Assembly (NCBI RefSeq): GCF_036250695.1
Contig: NZ_CP109427.1
Location: forward strand, 5,828,001-5,892,000
From: Streptomyces sp. NBC_01497
GTDB lineage: Bacteria > Actinomycetota > Actinomycetes > Streptomycetales > Streptomycetaceae
Direction: 5' to 3'
DNA: 64,000 nucleotides
Part shown: in pieces, positions 7,426 through 14,932 of the stretch
Position numbering within the stretch: position 1 is the first letter of the stretch
Layout: each line of letters starts with the position of its first letter
Notes under the pieces: model-generated
Database searches by the model: none
What the model saw: only the letters and a program-made list of their open reading frames with translations
Told to the model about the DNA's origin: nothing
Made by a program: the position numbers and the translations under genes

Positions 7426-8978
7426 TGATCCACCTCGGAGTCCTGTGTCCCGCTCGCGGGCGTGGTCGCGGGCCCGGCACCGGGCGTCGGTACCGGTGCC
7501 GCCGCGGGTACGGGCGCCCGCGCGGGTACGGCATCGGATACGGTCCGGGCCGCCGGTACCCGCGCGGTCCCGGCGTCGGGTGTGGGCGCGGTCCCCGGTG
7601 GAGGCGGGCCCGGCGGTTCGGGCCGGAACGGCAGCCGGACCTCGGCGCGGGTGCCCACGCCCGGGGAACTGCTCAGCACGAGCGTCCCGCCCAGCAGTTC
7701 GGCCAGCGTGCGGGCGTAGGGAAGTCCGAGTCCCGTGCCCCGGTGGCCCCGTTGGTGCGGGCCCCGGACCTGGTAGAACTCCTCGAACACCCGGGCCAGT
7801 TCCGGCTCCTCCATCCCCACCCCGGTGTCCACGACGGTGAAGGTCATCCAGTGCGGTGACTGCGTCAGGTCCGTCTCGAACTCCAGCCGCACCTCGCCCT
7901 TGTCGGTGAACTTCCAGGCGTTCGAGAGCAGGTTGCGCAGGATGCGGGTGAGCAGTACCTCGTCCGTGAAGGCGACGGGCAGCGTGGTGGGGTCGGGGGT
8001 CAGCAGCACGACCTCGGACGCGGGCCCCGTGCCGCGCAGCACGGCCGCCAACTGACCGACGAGGGTCCGCAGGTCGACCGGCGCGGTCTCGATCTCCACC
8101 TGGCCCGACTCCGCCTTGGCCACATCCAGAAGGTCGTTGACCAGGGAGAACAAGGTCTGACTCGACGCGTCGATGAGAGACACCTGCCGGCGCTGGTCGT
8201 CGTTCAGCGGCCCGGAACCCGGCGTGAGCAGCAACCGCGACAGCGCGACCACCGCGTTCACCGGCGTGCGGAGCTCGTGGCTGATGTTGGTCCAAAAACG
8301 CGTCTTGGCCTCGCCGGTCTCGCGCAACCGCCGCGACTTCTCCTCCAGTTCGGCATGGAGGGCGACGACGCCGCTGTTCGTCTCCTCCAGCTCCTCGGAG
8401 AGCTCCGTGTAGAGGGCGACCACGCCCTTGTTGGTCTCTTCGAGCTCCTCGTTGAGCCGGCGCAGCTCCTCGCGCTGCGCCCGCGTCTCCTCCAGGGTGG
8501 CGATCAGGTCGCGGGTCTGGGCCCGGAGGTCCTCGGCGGGCGTCATGGGCGCGTGGCGGTGCAGGGCGTCCCGTACCCGCCGGTCACGGCCAGGGTCCCC
8601 GCCCGCCGCGCCGGGCGGGAGCGGGTGCTCCACGACGATCCGCCCGCGCGGCGGCCCGGGTTCGTAACGGACCCGGTGGACGAGGCGGGACGCCGGTTCC
8701 AGGTCGGGGCCCGCGCCCTCGCCGACCGTCCACTCGAAGACGACGGCGAGCGCGGACACCGGCGCGGGGACCAGGGTGAAGGTCACCGTCAGCCCCTCGC
8801 AGCCGAGCCGGTCGCGGCCGAGTTCGCTCAGCGCGGTGGCGATACGCACCTGGTCCTGGCGTTCCATGCCCAGCGCCTCCGCCGCGCTCTGCCCGCTGCG
8901 GCGCAGGGCGAACACGTCCTGCGCCGAGGCGAGATCGAACACCGCGAGAGGAGCGGGCTCCCGGGGTGGCACGCTCAC
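7422..8978 (-). CDS. Sensor histidine kinase of the stressosome operon
   Basis: 518 aa. The N-terminal 140 residues resemble an RsbT/SpoIIAB-type fold (VFALRRSGQSAAEALGM, QVRIATALSELGRD) without clear ATP motifs. A coiled coil follows with a duplicated motif (RRLNEELEETNKGVVALYTEL and ELEETNSGVVALHAEL). The HisKA H box is FWTNISHELRTP. The catalytic domain has RNLLSNAWKF (N box), VDTGVGM (G1) and HRGTGLGLPYARTL (G2). The last 65 residues are Pro/Ala-rich. There is no transmembrane segment, so it is cytoplasmic. GTG 8978 gives a GTGA overlap with the gene before it; GTG 8981 or 8972 are alternatives. The receiver-PP2C protein directly downstream is the obvious partner. Confidence 0.85.
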   Translation of the reverse strand: MSVPPREPAPLAVFDLASAQDVFALRRSGQSAAEALGMERQDQVRIATALSELGRDRLGCEGLTVTFTLVPAPVSALAVVFEWTVGEGAGPDLEPASRLVHRVRYEPGPPRGRIVVEHPLPPGAAGGDPGRDRRVRDALHRHAPMTPAEDLRAQTRDLIATLEETRAQREELRRLNEELEETNKGVVALYTELSEELEETNSGVVALHAELEEKSRRLRETGEAKTRFWTNISHELRTPVNAVVALSRLLLTPGSGPLNDDQRRQVSLIDASSQTLFSLVNDLLDVAKAESGQVEIETAPVDLRTLVGQLAAVLRGTGPASEVVLLTPDPTTLPVAFTDEVLLTRILRNLLSNAWKFTDKGEVRLEFETDLTQSPHWMTFTVVDTGVGMEEPELARVFEEFYQVRGPHQRGHRGTGLGLPYARTLAELLGGTLVLSSSPGVGTRAEVRLPFRPEPPGPPPPGTAPTPDAGTARVPAARTVSDAVPARAPVPAAAPVPTPGAGPATTPASGTQDSEVDQ

Positions 8979-10228
8979 CACGCCCCCTTGAGGACCACGA
9001 TTCCGGCGTCGTCGTGTCGGACGGCCGCTTCACGCAGCAACTGTCCTGCCACCACAGCAGGAGAGTGGCGCAGCAGCCCCGGCAGGTCGGCGGCCGTCCA
9101 GCGCTCGGTCAGTCCGTCGGAGTGCATGACCAGGGCACTGTCCGGCTTCAGGGGCAGCTCGAACGTCCGCAGACTCCTCATCTGCTGGCCGACGATGCCC
9201 GGTGCCGAGAGCAGTCCGCTGCGGGAGTCGGGAGTGAGGAGGAAGCCGCTCACATTGCCCACGCCGCAGAACAGCAGGCGCCCCGCGGACGGTTCCACCC
9301 TGGCCACGGCGACCGCGCCGCCCCGGGTACCGCGCAGCGCCGTGTGGATGTCACGCAGCAGGCCCTCGGGATGGCGCGCCGCGCTCTGCCGGAACGCCTT
9401 GACCGCTGCCTCACTCGCCAGCGCGGCGAGGGGCCCGTGTCCCAGCCCGTCGCACAACATGACGAGGAGCGAGGGGTCGGGCGAGAGGGCCGGGAGGGGG
9501 GCGGCCGTCGCGGTGGACCGGTACGCGTCCCGGGCGATCGCGCCACCGTAGGTGCTCTGGAAGGAGGTCCCCGTCCACGGGTCGCGGGAGGCGGCGGACC
9601 CTTCCCGCAGGGTGCGGGACGTCGCGGGCCGGCCGGTGTCCGGGCCACCGGGCGCCGGGCCGGTCCTCGGGTCGTGGTCGACGCCGGGATCGACGCGTAC
9701 CGCCCAGGCGTCCCCGCAACTCGTCTCGCCGCTGATGGGGCGGGTGACCCCGGAGGCGACGGAGGTGTCCGGTCGCGCCGCCGTCGCGCCGCCGGCCGGG
9801 GCGAGGCCCCGCGGCCAGAACTGCGCGGCCATGACCGTGCCGCGCCCCGGGATGGAGTGGATGTCGAACGCGTCGGCGAGCCGCACCAGCGCCCCGAGTC
9901 CGATGCCGAGCGTCCCGGCCGTCGACGTGCCGTCCAGCAGGGACTGCGCGACGTCCGTCATGCCGGGGCCGGTGTCCACGGTGACGAACTCGACGCCGGC
10001 GCTGTTCGCGGTCCGCAGCACGCGCAGCAGCAGTGCTCCGTCGCTGGCGTGCCGGTGGAGGTTGGTCGCGGCCTCGGTGACCGCCAGCGCGACCTCGGAG
10101 GCCCGGTGGCTGTCCAGTCCGACACGGCGCGCCAGTGTCGCCGCCGCGCCCCGTGCCGCCGAGGACAGGCCGACATCGTCCCGGAACCACGCGACGTCCT
10201 CGTGGTCGAAGACCTTCAAGGTGGTCAC
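8975..10228 (-). CDS. RsbT-like ATPase fused to RsbX/SpoIIE-type PP2C phosphatase
   Basis: 417 aa. Residues 1-135 are a GHKL ATPase like anti-sigma kinases: ALAVTEAATNLHRHA (N box), VDTGPGM (G1) and GTLGIGLGALVRLADAF (G2). After a linker of about 75 residues rich in Pro/Thr/Gly, residues 220-417 are a PP2C domain: LVMLCDGLGHGPLAA, GVGNVSGFL, MHSDGLTERW, DDAGIVVL. In Bacillus the phosphatase RsbX resets the stressosome by dephosphorylating RsbR and RsbS. Here a kinase-like and a phosphatase domain share one chain. GTG 10228 overlaps the RsbT stop (GTGA). A longer upstream reading would run into rsbT. Confidence 0.85.
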   Translation of the reverse strand: MTTLKVFDHEDVAWFRDDVGLSSAARGAAATLARRVGLDSHRASEVALAVTEAATNLHRHASDGALLLRVLRTANSAGVEFVTVDTGPGMTDVAQSLLDGTSTAGTLGIGLGALVRLADAFDIHSIPGRGTVMAAQFWPRGLAPAGGATAARPDTSVASGVTRPISGETSCGDAWAVRVDPGVDHDPRTGPAPGGPDTGRPATSRTLREGSAASRDPWTGTSFQSTYGGAIARDAYRSTATAAPLPALSPDPSLLVMLCDGLGHGPLAALASEAAVKAFRQSAARHPEGLLRDIHTALRGTRGGAVAVARVEPSAGRLLFCGVGNVSGFLLTPDSRSGLLSAPGIVGQQMRSLRTFELPLKPDSALVMHSDGLTERWTAADLPGLLRHSPAVVAGQLLREAAVRHDDAGIVVLKGAW

Positions 10229-10647
10229 CGCGCCCACTTGACGATCGTGACGATGGTGCCCCGGCCGACCTCGGTGTCCAGGGCGAACTCGTCGACGAGC
10301 CGGCGCGCGCCGCTCAGTCCGAGGCCCAGTCCGCCGCCGGAGGTCCACCCGTCGGTCATCGCGAGGTCGATGTCGGGGATCCCGGGGCCCGAGTCCTCGA
10401 AGACCGCGGCGACACCGAGCCTTCCGAACTTCTCGACCAGGCCCGACGTGAGCGCTCCACCGCCGCCGTACACCAGGGTGTTGCGGGCGAGTTCACTGGC
10501 GGCCGTGATGAACTTCGTCTGGTCGACCAGGGTCAGCCTGCACCGCTGGGCGAGTGTCCTGACCTGCTGGCGCGCCCGCACCACGTCGTCGTTCTGGTCG
10601 ATGGCCTGCGTCTGTGGCGCTTGATCGGCTGCCCAGGCGGGGGTCAT
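10225..10647 (-). CDS. rsbT: Stressosome serine/threonine kinase RsbT
   Basis: 140 aa, the usual length of RsbT. The fold is a single GHKL ATPase: FITAASELARNTLVYGGGG (N box with Asn), FEDSGPGIPD (G1) and GGGLGLGLSGARRLVDEF (G2). In the known system RsbT is held by the RsbR/RsbS complex. On stress it phosphorylates both, is released, and activates a PP2C phosphatase. ATG 10647 overlaps the RsbS stop by 4 bp. Gene order R-S-T matches Bacillus. A likely downstream target in this operon is one of the two PP2C proteins, since no rsbU of the Bacillus kind lies here. Confidence 0.9.
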   Translation of the reverse strand: MTPAWAADQAPQTQAIDQNDDVVRARQQVRTLAQRCRLTLVDQTKFITAASELARNTLVYGGGGALTSGLVEKFGRLGVAAVFEDSGPGIPDIDLAMTDGWTSGGGLGLGLSGARRLVDEFALDTEVGRGTIVTIVKWAR

Positions 10648-11018
10648 CGCGGGTCCGTGCCGCCGGCGGACCGCCGCAGCAGCGCCAGCCCCTTCTCCAG
10701 GTCGAGCGCCGTACGGACGCCGCCCAGCGACAGTCCGAGCTCCACGAGCGTGATCGCCACGGCGGGACGCATCCCCACCACCACGGTCTCGGCGTCGAGC
10801 AGCCGCGATATGGAGGCGATCGTGGCCAGCATGCGGCCCACGAAGGAGTCGACGATCTCGACCGCGGTGATGTCGATGACGACACCCCGCGCGGAGCGCG
10901 CGACGATCTGGGCGGCGAGATCCTCCTGGAGGTTCAGCACCGTCTGGTCCTCCAGGTCCACCTGGATGGAGACGAGGAGGATGTCGCCGATCCGCAGAAC
11001 GGGAACCCGTTCACTCAT
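10644..11018 (-). CDS. rsbS: Stressosome STAS protein RsbS
   Basis: 124 aa, one STAS domain. It keeps long stretches typical of RsbS: ILLVSIQVDLEDQT, LQEDLAAQI, GVVIDITAVEIVDSF, GMRPAVAITLVELG and TALDLEKGL. Ser58 in IVDSF corresponds to the serine that RsbT phosphorylates in Bacillus RsbS (Ser59 there). ATG 11018 overlaps the RsbR stop (ATGA), and its own stop overlaps rsbT in the same way, so R:S:T ratios are probably set by coupled translation. Confidence 0.92.
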   Translation of the reverse strand: MSERVPVLRIGDILLVSIQVDLEDQTVLNLQEDLAAQIVARSARGVVIDITAVEIVDSFVGRMLATIASISRLLDAETVVVGMRPAVAITLVELGLSLGGVRTALDLEKGLALLRRSAGGTDPR

Positions 11019-11866
11019 CGCTGGACGCTCCTGTGGGCGACGAGGTCGACGCCCGACTTCTTCAGCGCGAGCTGCAGGGCGTCGGCGAGGGTCGACTTCG
11101 TGACGATGTCACCGAACTCGATCCCGAGCGCCACGATGGTCTGCGCGATCTGCGGACGGATGCCCGAGACGGTGCACTCCGCGCCCATCAGCCGTGCGGC
11201 CACGATCGTCTTCAGCAGATGCTGGGCAACCTGCGTGTCGACGGCGGGAACCCCCGTGATGTCGATGATCGCCTGCTCGGAGCCGGTGTCCACGAGCGCC
11301 TGGAGGAGCTTCTCCATCACGACCTGCGTACGCGCCGAGTCCAGCGTCCCCACGAGCGGAACGGCTATGACACCGTCCCAGAGCTTCACCACCGGCGTCG
11401 ACAGCTCCATGAGCTGTGTGGCCTGCGCGCTGATGATCTCCTCGCGGGTGCGGGTGTACGTCTCCATGGTGAAGAGCGCCAGATCGTCGAGGACCCGGCT
11501 CAACTGCAGGTAGGCCCGGGTGTCGTCGGCTGAGCCGTCCCCCAGCGCCGGTTCGAGCACCGTCTTCAGTGCGAGCACGCTGATCGCGGTTTCGGTGGGG
11601 GTGAAGCCCTGCCGGGCCCGGTTGCGCGACAGCTCGGTCAGCAACGCCCGGATCTCCGCCATCTCCTGGCTCTGGGGGTCCTGGCCTCCCGAGCGCAGCG
11701 CCGCCACGAGCGCCGAGTACAGCTCGCGCAGCTCCCGGGCGATCTCCGCTCTGCTGATGCGGCCCTTGAGGGACCCCGCGACACTGTCGACCCACTGGTC
11801 GGCGAGGCCCTCGCGGTCGGCGGACAGCAGTCTCACCAGGCCGGCTGTGGTTTCCTGCTTGCTCAT
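11015..11866 (-). CDS. rsbR: Stressosome scaffold/sensor RsbR
   Basis: 283 aa. Residues 1-155 form a helical sensor domain as in RsbR paralogues (LLSADREGLADQWVDSVAG, ELYSALVAALRSG, TPTETAISVLALKTVLEP). A long linker helix (TRTREEIISAQATQLMEL) leads to a C-terminal STAS domain (about 160-275): VPLVGTLDSAR, AIIDITGVPAVDTQVAQHL, VSGIRPQIAQTIV. The Thr in VDTQVA matches one RsbT target site of RsbR. RsbR and RsbS build the stressosome core. What the N-terminal domain senses is unknown. First gene of the operon; its promoter must lie in the 391 bp upstream. Confidence 0.9.
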   Translation of the reverse strand: MSKQETTAGLVRLLSADREGLADQWVDSVAGSLKGRISRAEIARELRELYSALVAALRSGGQDPQSQEMAEIRALLTELSRNRARQGFTPTETAISVLALKTVLEPALGDGSADDTRAYLQLSRVLDDLALFTMETYTRTREEIISAQATQLMELSTPVVKLWDGVIAVPLVGTLDSARTQVVMEKLLQALVDTGSEQAIIDITGVPAVDTQVAQHLLKTIVAARLMGAECTVSGIRPQIAQTIVALGIEFGDIVTKSTLADALQLALKKSGVDLVAHRSVQR

Positions 11867-12257
11867 CGCCGATACCCCTCACGTGCTAAGAAGTCATGAA
11901 TCGAAGTCATGAATCAGACAACACTCGGCCGAAGCGTACGGCATGGCACTACCGCCCTCCCCGGGGGACGGCGTGCGACGGAAGGCTTCGGAAAAGGCGC
12001 TCGACGGCGCTTTTGGGGGAGGGCGGCGGCAGTGGCTGCTCGCGAGGAGCCGCCCCTCCCGGCACCCTGCTGGACAGTACTTCGGCGCCCGGGGGGCCGA
12101 ACTCGGCGGGGTGGCGCGGCGAAACACGCGTACGGATCGCGGCCCGGGCGCGGCAGCGGCCGGGGTGTTCGACAACTGTGTGCCCACCGGCTCGGGGCCA
12201 ACGGCTGGTACCCGGCCGGGAGCTGGGGCGGGGGTGCGGCGGAACGCGGGGCGAGGA
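11867..12257. other. Intergenic region upstream of the stressosome operon
   Basis: 391 bp between rsbR and the Asp23-like gene on the same strand. No supported gene. Close to rsbR there is a short AT-rich stretch with direct repeats of GAATCGAAGTCATGAATC type (11895-11915), which is the best place to look for the operon promoter. I could not assign -35 and -10 boxes. Confidence 0.5.
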
Positions 12258-12686
12258 CTACCGGTGCCGGACAGTGATACGGGTGACGTAGACCACCACG
12301 TTGACCGGCTCGGGTCCGGAGGCCGAGCCAGGTCCGGGGGCTTGTACGGGCCCGGGCACGGGCCCGGGTCCCGGCGAACTCCGGTCACCGAGGTGGGCAC
12401 TGACGGCGGACCGGACGCCTTCGCGTACGTCACGCGCGGTGTCCAGCGGCCGGCGGCCGTCGTCCACTACGCAGCGGACCTCCAGGAGCCAGGCGCCGGT
12501 TCGGCCGTCGCGCCGGGCACGGACGCCGGATTCGGGGGACGGGGAGACCGGCCCGGGGGAACGCACCCGCTGGGCCGCGCCCGCCAGGGACCAGCGAAGG
12601 CTCGGGTGCAGGCCGCTCACGCCGGGTACGGCGAGCGCCGCCTCGGCGGCGACCCGGGGAACGTCGGCCGCATCGAGAAGGGTCAT
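12258..12686 (-). CDS. Small Asp23/Gls24-like protein
   Basis: 142 aa. ATG 12686 overlaps the stop of the gene before it (ATGA), the start used here. The first 30 residues (LLDAADVPRVAAEAALAVPGVSGLHPSL) have the pattern A-PGV-L of the Asp23 N-terminal helix and strand. WLLEVRCVVDDGRRPLDTARDVREGVRSAVSAHLG and VNVVVYVTRITV supply the remaining strands and helix. A Pro/Gly linker separates the last strand. The match to Asp23 is structural and partial, so this is a moderate call. The operon with a sigma factor and a ZAS protein suggests a cell-envelope stress role. Confidence 0.6.
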   Translation of the reverse strand: MTLLDAADVPRVAAEAALAVPGVSGLHPSLRWSLAGAAQRVRSPGPVSPSPESGVRARRDGRTGAWLLEVRCVVDDGRRPLDTARDVREGVRSAVSAHLGDRSSPGPGPVPGPVQAPGPGSASGPEPVNVVVYVTRITVRHR

Positions 12687-13396
12687 GGCGTGCCTCCCCC
12701 GGGGTGCGTCGGACGCCACGGACGCGCGGGGTGCGACGGGTGCGGCGGGTGGGCCGGGACGGCGGTGGCCGGGAGCTCGACCGGTTCGAGCACCGACACG
12801 ATCCGCAGGTCGATACGGCCCGGCACGATGCCGATGTGCTGCCGGGCGGCGGACGCGACGGCCCGCCGGGCTCTCGCTGCCCTGGCCGGCAGCGGTGCGT
12901 CGAGGGCGACCGCCAGCGTCATCGCGATGTCCACCTGCCGGGCGCCGTCGGCGCCGGGCACGAGACGGCAACTCGCGGCGCGCACGCCGGGAACGCCGTC
13001 CGCGGCCCGGCGCAGGACGGCCGCCGCCGCGGTCTCCGCGATCCGCAGGTCGCGTCCCGGGTCATCGAGGGGGAGCAGCCGGCCGAGTCGTCCCTCGGCG
13101 CGCACCGCGCGCATCACCCGGTCCGCGACCGTCGTCCCGCCGGGCCTGGCGGCCCGCAGCGCCTGGACGGCTGTGTCCAGCGCGGCCAGCTCCGCGACGG
13201 TCCGCCGGCAGTAGGGGCAGCCTGCGGCGTGCGTGTCGGGTGGGCCGGTGCTGTCGCGTGCCCGCTCCCAGACCTCACCGACCAGTCGTCCACAGGGCAG
13301 CCGCTCGCCCCCGCGGAGGCGGGCGGCGCCGCCGGTCCGCTCGGCAGCGGCCGTGCCGCCGCCGGGAGGTGTGGCGCCCGCATCGCCTAGCGCCAT
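12683..13396 (-). CDS. Probable anti-sigma factor: ZAS zinc motif plus Asp23-like domain
   Basis: 237 aa, ATG 13396, overlapping the sigma-factor gene by 10 bp. Cys35, His56, Cys60 and Cys63 (the last three as H-x3-C-x2-C in THAAGCPYCRRTV) fit a zinc-binding anti-sigma (ZAS) motif. Residues about 110-205 look like an Asp23 unit: RIAETAAAAVLRRAADGVPGV, CRLVPGADG, VDIAMTLAVALDAPLP, GRIDLRIVSVLE. The end is Pro/His-rich. By family knowledge ZAS proteins bind their ECF sigma factor and release it on redox, zinc or envelope stress. No transmembrane helix, so it is a soluble version. The ZAS-Asp23 combination is unfamiliar to me. Confidence 0.68.
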   Translation of the reverse strand: MALGDAGATPPGGGTAAAERTGGAARLRGGERLPCGRLVGEVWERARDSTGPPDTHAAGCPYCRRTVAELAALDTAVQALRAARPGGTTVADRVMRAVRAEGRLGRLLPLDDPGRDLRIAETAAAAVLRRAADGVPGVRAASCRLVPGADGARQVDIAMTLAVALDAPLPARAARARRAVASAARQHIGIVPGRIDLRIVSVLEPVELPATAVPAHPPHPSHPARPWRPTHPGGGTP

Positions 13397-13935
13397 GAGG
13401 CCATCTCCTTCATCAGGTTGCATCGTGCCCGGAACAGCCTGCCGCGCACGCTCTGTTCGCTCGTGCCGACGGCGTGAGCGATCTCCCCGTAGGACAGGCC
13501 CTGGATCTCCCGCAGGACCCAGCAGGTCCGCTGCTCGGCACGCAGCCTGCGCAGCGCCCGCGACAACGCGTCCTTCGTCGCGGCGCTCTCCGCAGCGCGC
13601 GCGGGCTGGCACGCGACGTCCTGTGTCGCCGGCTCGGGTACCGCGTCCAGCGGTTCCACGGGGAGCCGGGCCCGCAGCACACTCAGACACCGGTTGGTGA
13701 CAATGCGGTACATCCAGGTCTGGAAAGCGGCGTCCCCCCGGAAATCGGGCAACCGCCGCCAGGCGCCCACCAGGGCGTCCTGCACGGCTTCCTCCGCGTC
13801 CGCCCGGTCACCGAGCAACCCGTACGCCAGCGCCAGCAGCGCCGCGCTGTGCCGGTGCACCAGGACGGCGAACGCGTCGTCGTCGCCGTCGCCCGCCCGC
13901 GCGGCCAGCAGTTCGTCGTCCAGATCGGCCGGCAT
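13387..13935 (-). CDS. ECF-type RNA polymerase sigma factor
   Basis: 182 aa from ATG 13935. Sigma region 2 covers about residues 20-85: VLVHRHSAALLALAYGLLGDRADAEEAVQDALVGAW, then FQTWMYRIVTNRCL. Sigma region 4 covers about 125-178: ALRRLRAEQRTCWVLREIQGLSYGEIAHAVGTSEQSVRGRLFRAR, with the GLSYGEIA recognition helix. Length and the lack of region 3 are typical of ECF sigma factors. The three-gene operon continues with the ZAS-Asp23 protein, whose start overlaps this stop by 10 bp, so they are likely sigma and anti-sigma. Confidence 0.9.
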   Translation of the reverse strand: MPADLDDELLAARAGDGDDDAFAVLVHRHSAALLALAYGLLGDRADAEEAVQDALVGAWRRLPDFRGDAAFQTWMYRIVTNRCLSVLRARLPVEPLDAVPEPATQDVACQPARAAESAATKDALSRALRRLRAEQRTCWVLREIQGLSYGEIAHAVGTSEQSVRGRLFRARCNLMKEMASWR

Positions 13936-14328
13936 CGCCGGATCCCCGCGGTCCCCCGATTCGTCCGGGGGATCATGGCGCGCCGGTGCTTCGTGGCCGG
14001 CTGCCGTGTGGAGCCGGTGGCGCGCCAGGGGCGGCCCGGCGACGGGCGGCGGACGGGCGGGCGGCCGCCGGTCGAGGGAGGGGCCTTTCGGCATGGGCGT
14101 CCGCGCCTCGCTTCCCCGCAGTTACTCCCAGGGATGCGCGCCACCGCCCCGCGCAGCGCGGGCGGCACCGCCCTGCTGCGCACGCATGCCCGGGTCGTTC
14201 GGCCCCGAGCCTCTTCTCCAGTTTACGTGAGGTATGTCACGAAAAGGGCGTGAGGATTTCGTCCGCCGCGCGTCTAAAGCAGTGAGGGTCGCTGATCCGG
14301 GGCCCCACTCGTCGCCCAGGAGGGTGTC
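13936..14328. other. Divergent promoter region between the ECF operon and the asp23 gene
   Basis: 393 bp with no supported gene. It must hold both divergent promoters. The only clear site is the inverted repeat at 14226-14241. I could not find a GGAAC-type ECF -35 box on either strand by eye. Confidence 0.5.
14226..14241 (+). promoter_or_regulatory. Inverted repeat upstream of asp23
   Basis: CGTGA-GGTATG-TCACG, a perfect 5-bp dyad in an AT-richer patch about 90 bp before the asp23 ATG. Candidate operator; the protein that would bind is unknown. Confidence 0.35.
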
Positions 14329-14814
14329 ATGACGCAGATGACAGACCGCACAGCCGCCGGCACGCAGGGGAAGACCGGTGGGGAGAAGGCGGGCAGTTCC
14401 ATGAAGGAGGGTCTCGGAGCGCCGGAGGTACGCGGGCGGACCACGATCGCGGACAGCGTGGCGGAGAAGATCGTCGGCGTGGTCACGCGCGACGTGCCGG
14501 GGATCCACGGTCTCGGGACGGGCATGGCGCGGACGATGGGAGGCATGCGCGACCGGGTCTCCGGCGGGCGCCCGAGCGTGACGCGCGGCGTACAGGTCGA
14601 GGTCGGCGAGAAGCAGGCAGCCGTCGACCTGGACGTGGTCGTGGACTACGGCGCGCCCATTCCTGACGTCGTCGCGGATGTCCGCGCCAGCGTCATAGCG
14701 GCGATGGACCGGATGACGGGCCTCGAAGTGGTCGAGGTCAACGTGGTCGTGGACGACGTCGACCTGCCCGGCGACGACGACGAGGACGCGAAGAACGACG
14801 ACCGGGTGGCGTGA
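14329..14814 (+). CDS. Asp23/Gls24-family envelope stress protein
   Basis: 161 aa with AGGAGGGTG 6 nt before ATG 14329. After a polar leader of about 45 residues comes the Asp23 domain: TIADSVAEKIVGVVTRDVPGIHGLG, RGVQVEVGEKQAAVDLDVVVDYG, PDVVADVRASVIAAMDRMTGLEVVEVNVVVDDV. In Firmicutes such proteins sit at the membrane through small anchors and respond to envelope or alkaline stress. A small two-helix membrane protein follows 118 bp later, which fits an anchor. Divergent from the ECF operon, whose two other products carry similar domains. The C-terminus is acidic. Confidence 0.88.
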   Translation: MTQMTDRTAAGTQGKTGGEKAGSSMKEGLGAPEVRGRTTIADSVAEKIVGVVTRDVPGIHGLGTGMARTMGGMRDRVSGGRPSVTRGVQVEVGEKQAAVDLDVVVDYGAPIPDVVADVRASVIAAMDRMTGLEVVEVNVVVDDVDLPGDDDEDAKNDDRVA

Positions 14815-14830
14815 TCCCCGGCGGTCTCCT

Positions 14831-14860
14831 CCCGCGGTGCGGCCCGGGCCGCACCGCGGG
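14831..14860. terminator. 30-bp perfect palindrome after asp23
   Basis: CCCGCGGTGCGGCCC is followed at once by its reverse complement. A transcript would fold into a 13-14 bp GC hairpin with a minimal loop, 16 bp after the asp23 stop. No T run follows, so it may be an attenuator or RNA stabiliser rather than a full terminator. Confidence 0.5.
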
Positions 14861-14932
14861 AACGCCGGCCCGTGGACCGTACGGCGCAGGTCGAACCGCC
14901 GCGCAGGTGGCGGCACGTGACAGGAGAGAGCG

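Noticed and set aside
12258..12971. Longer N-terminal version of the small Asp23-like protein
   Set aside because: The extension is an Arg/Pro-rich shadow of the overlapping ZAS-Asp23 gene. ATG 12686 forms the ATGA overlap seen throughout these operons.
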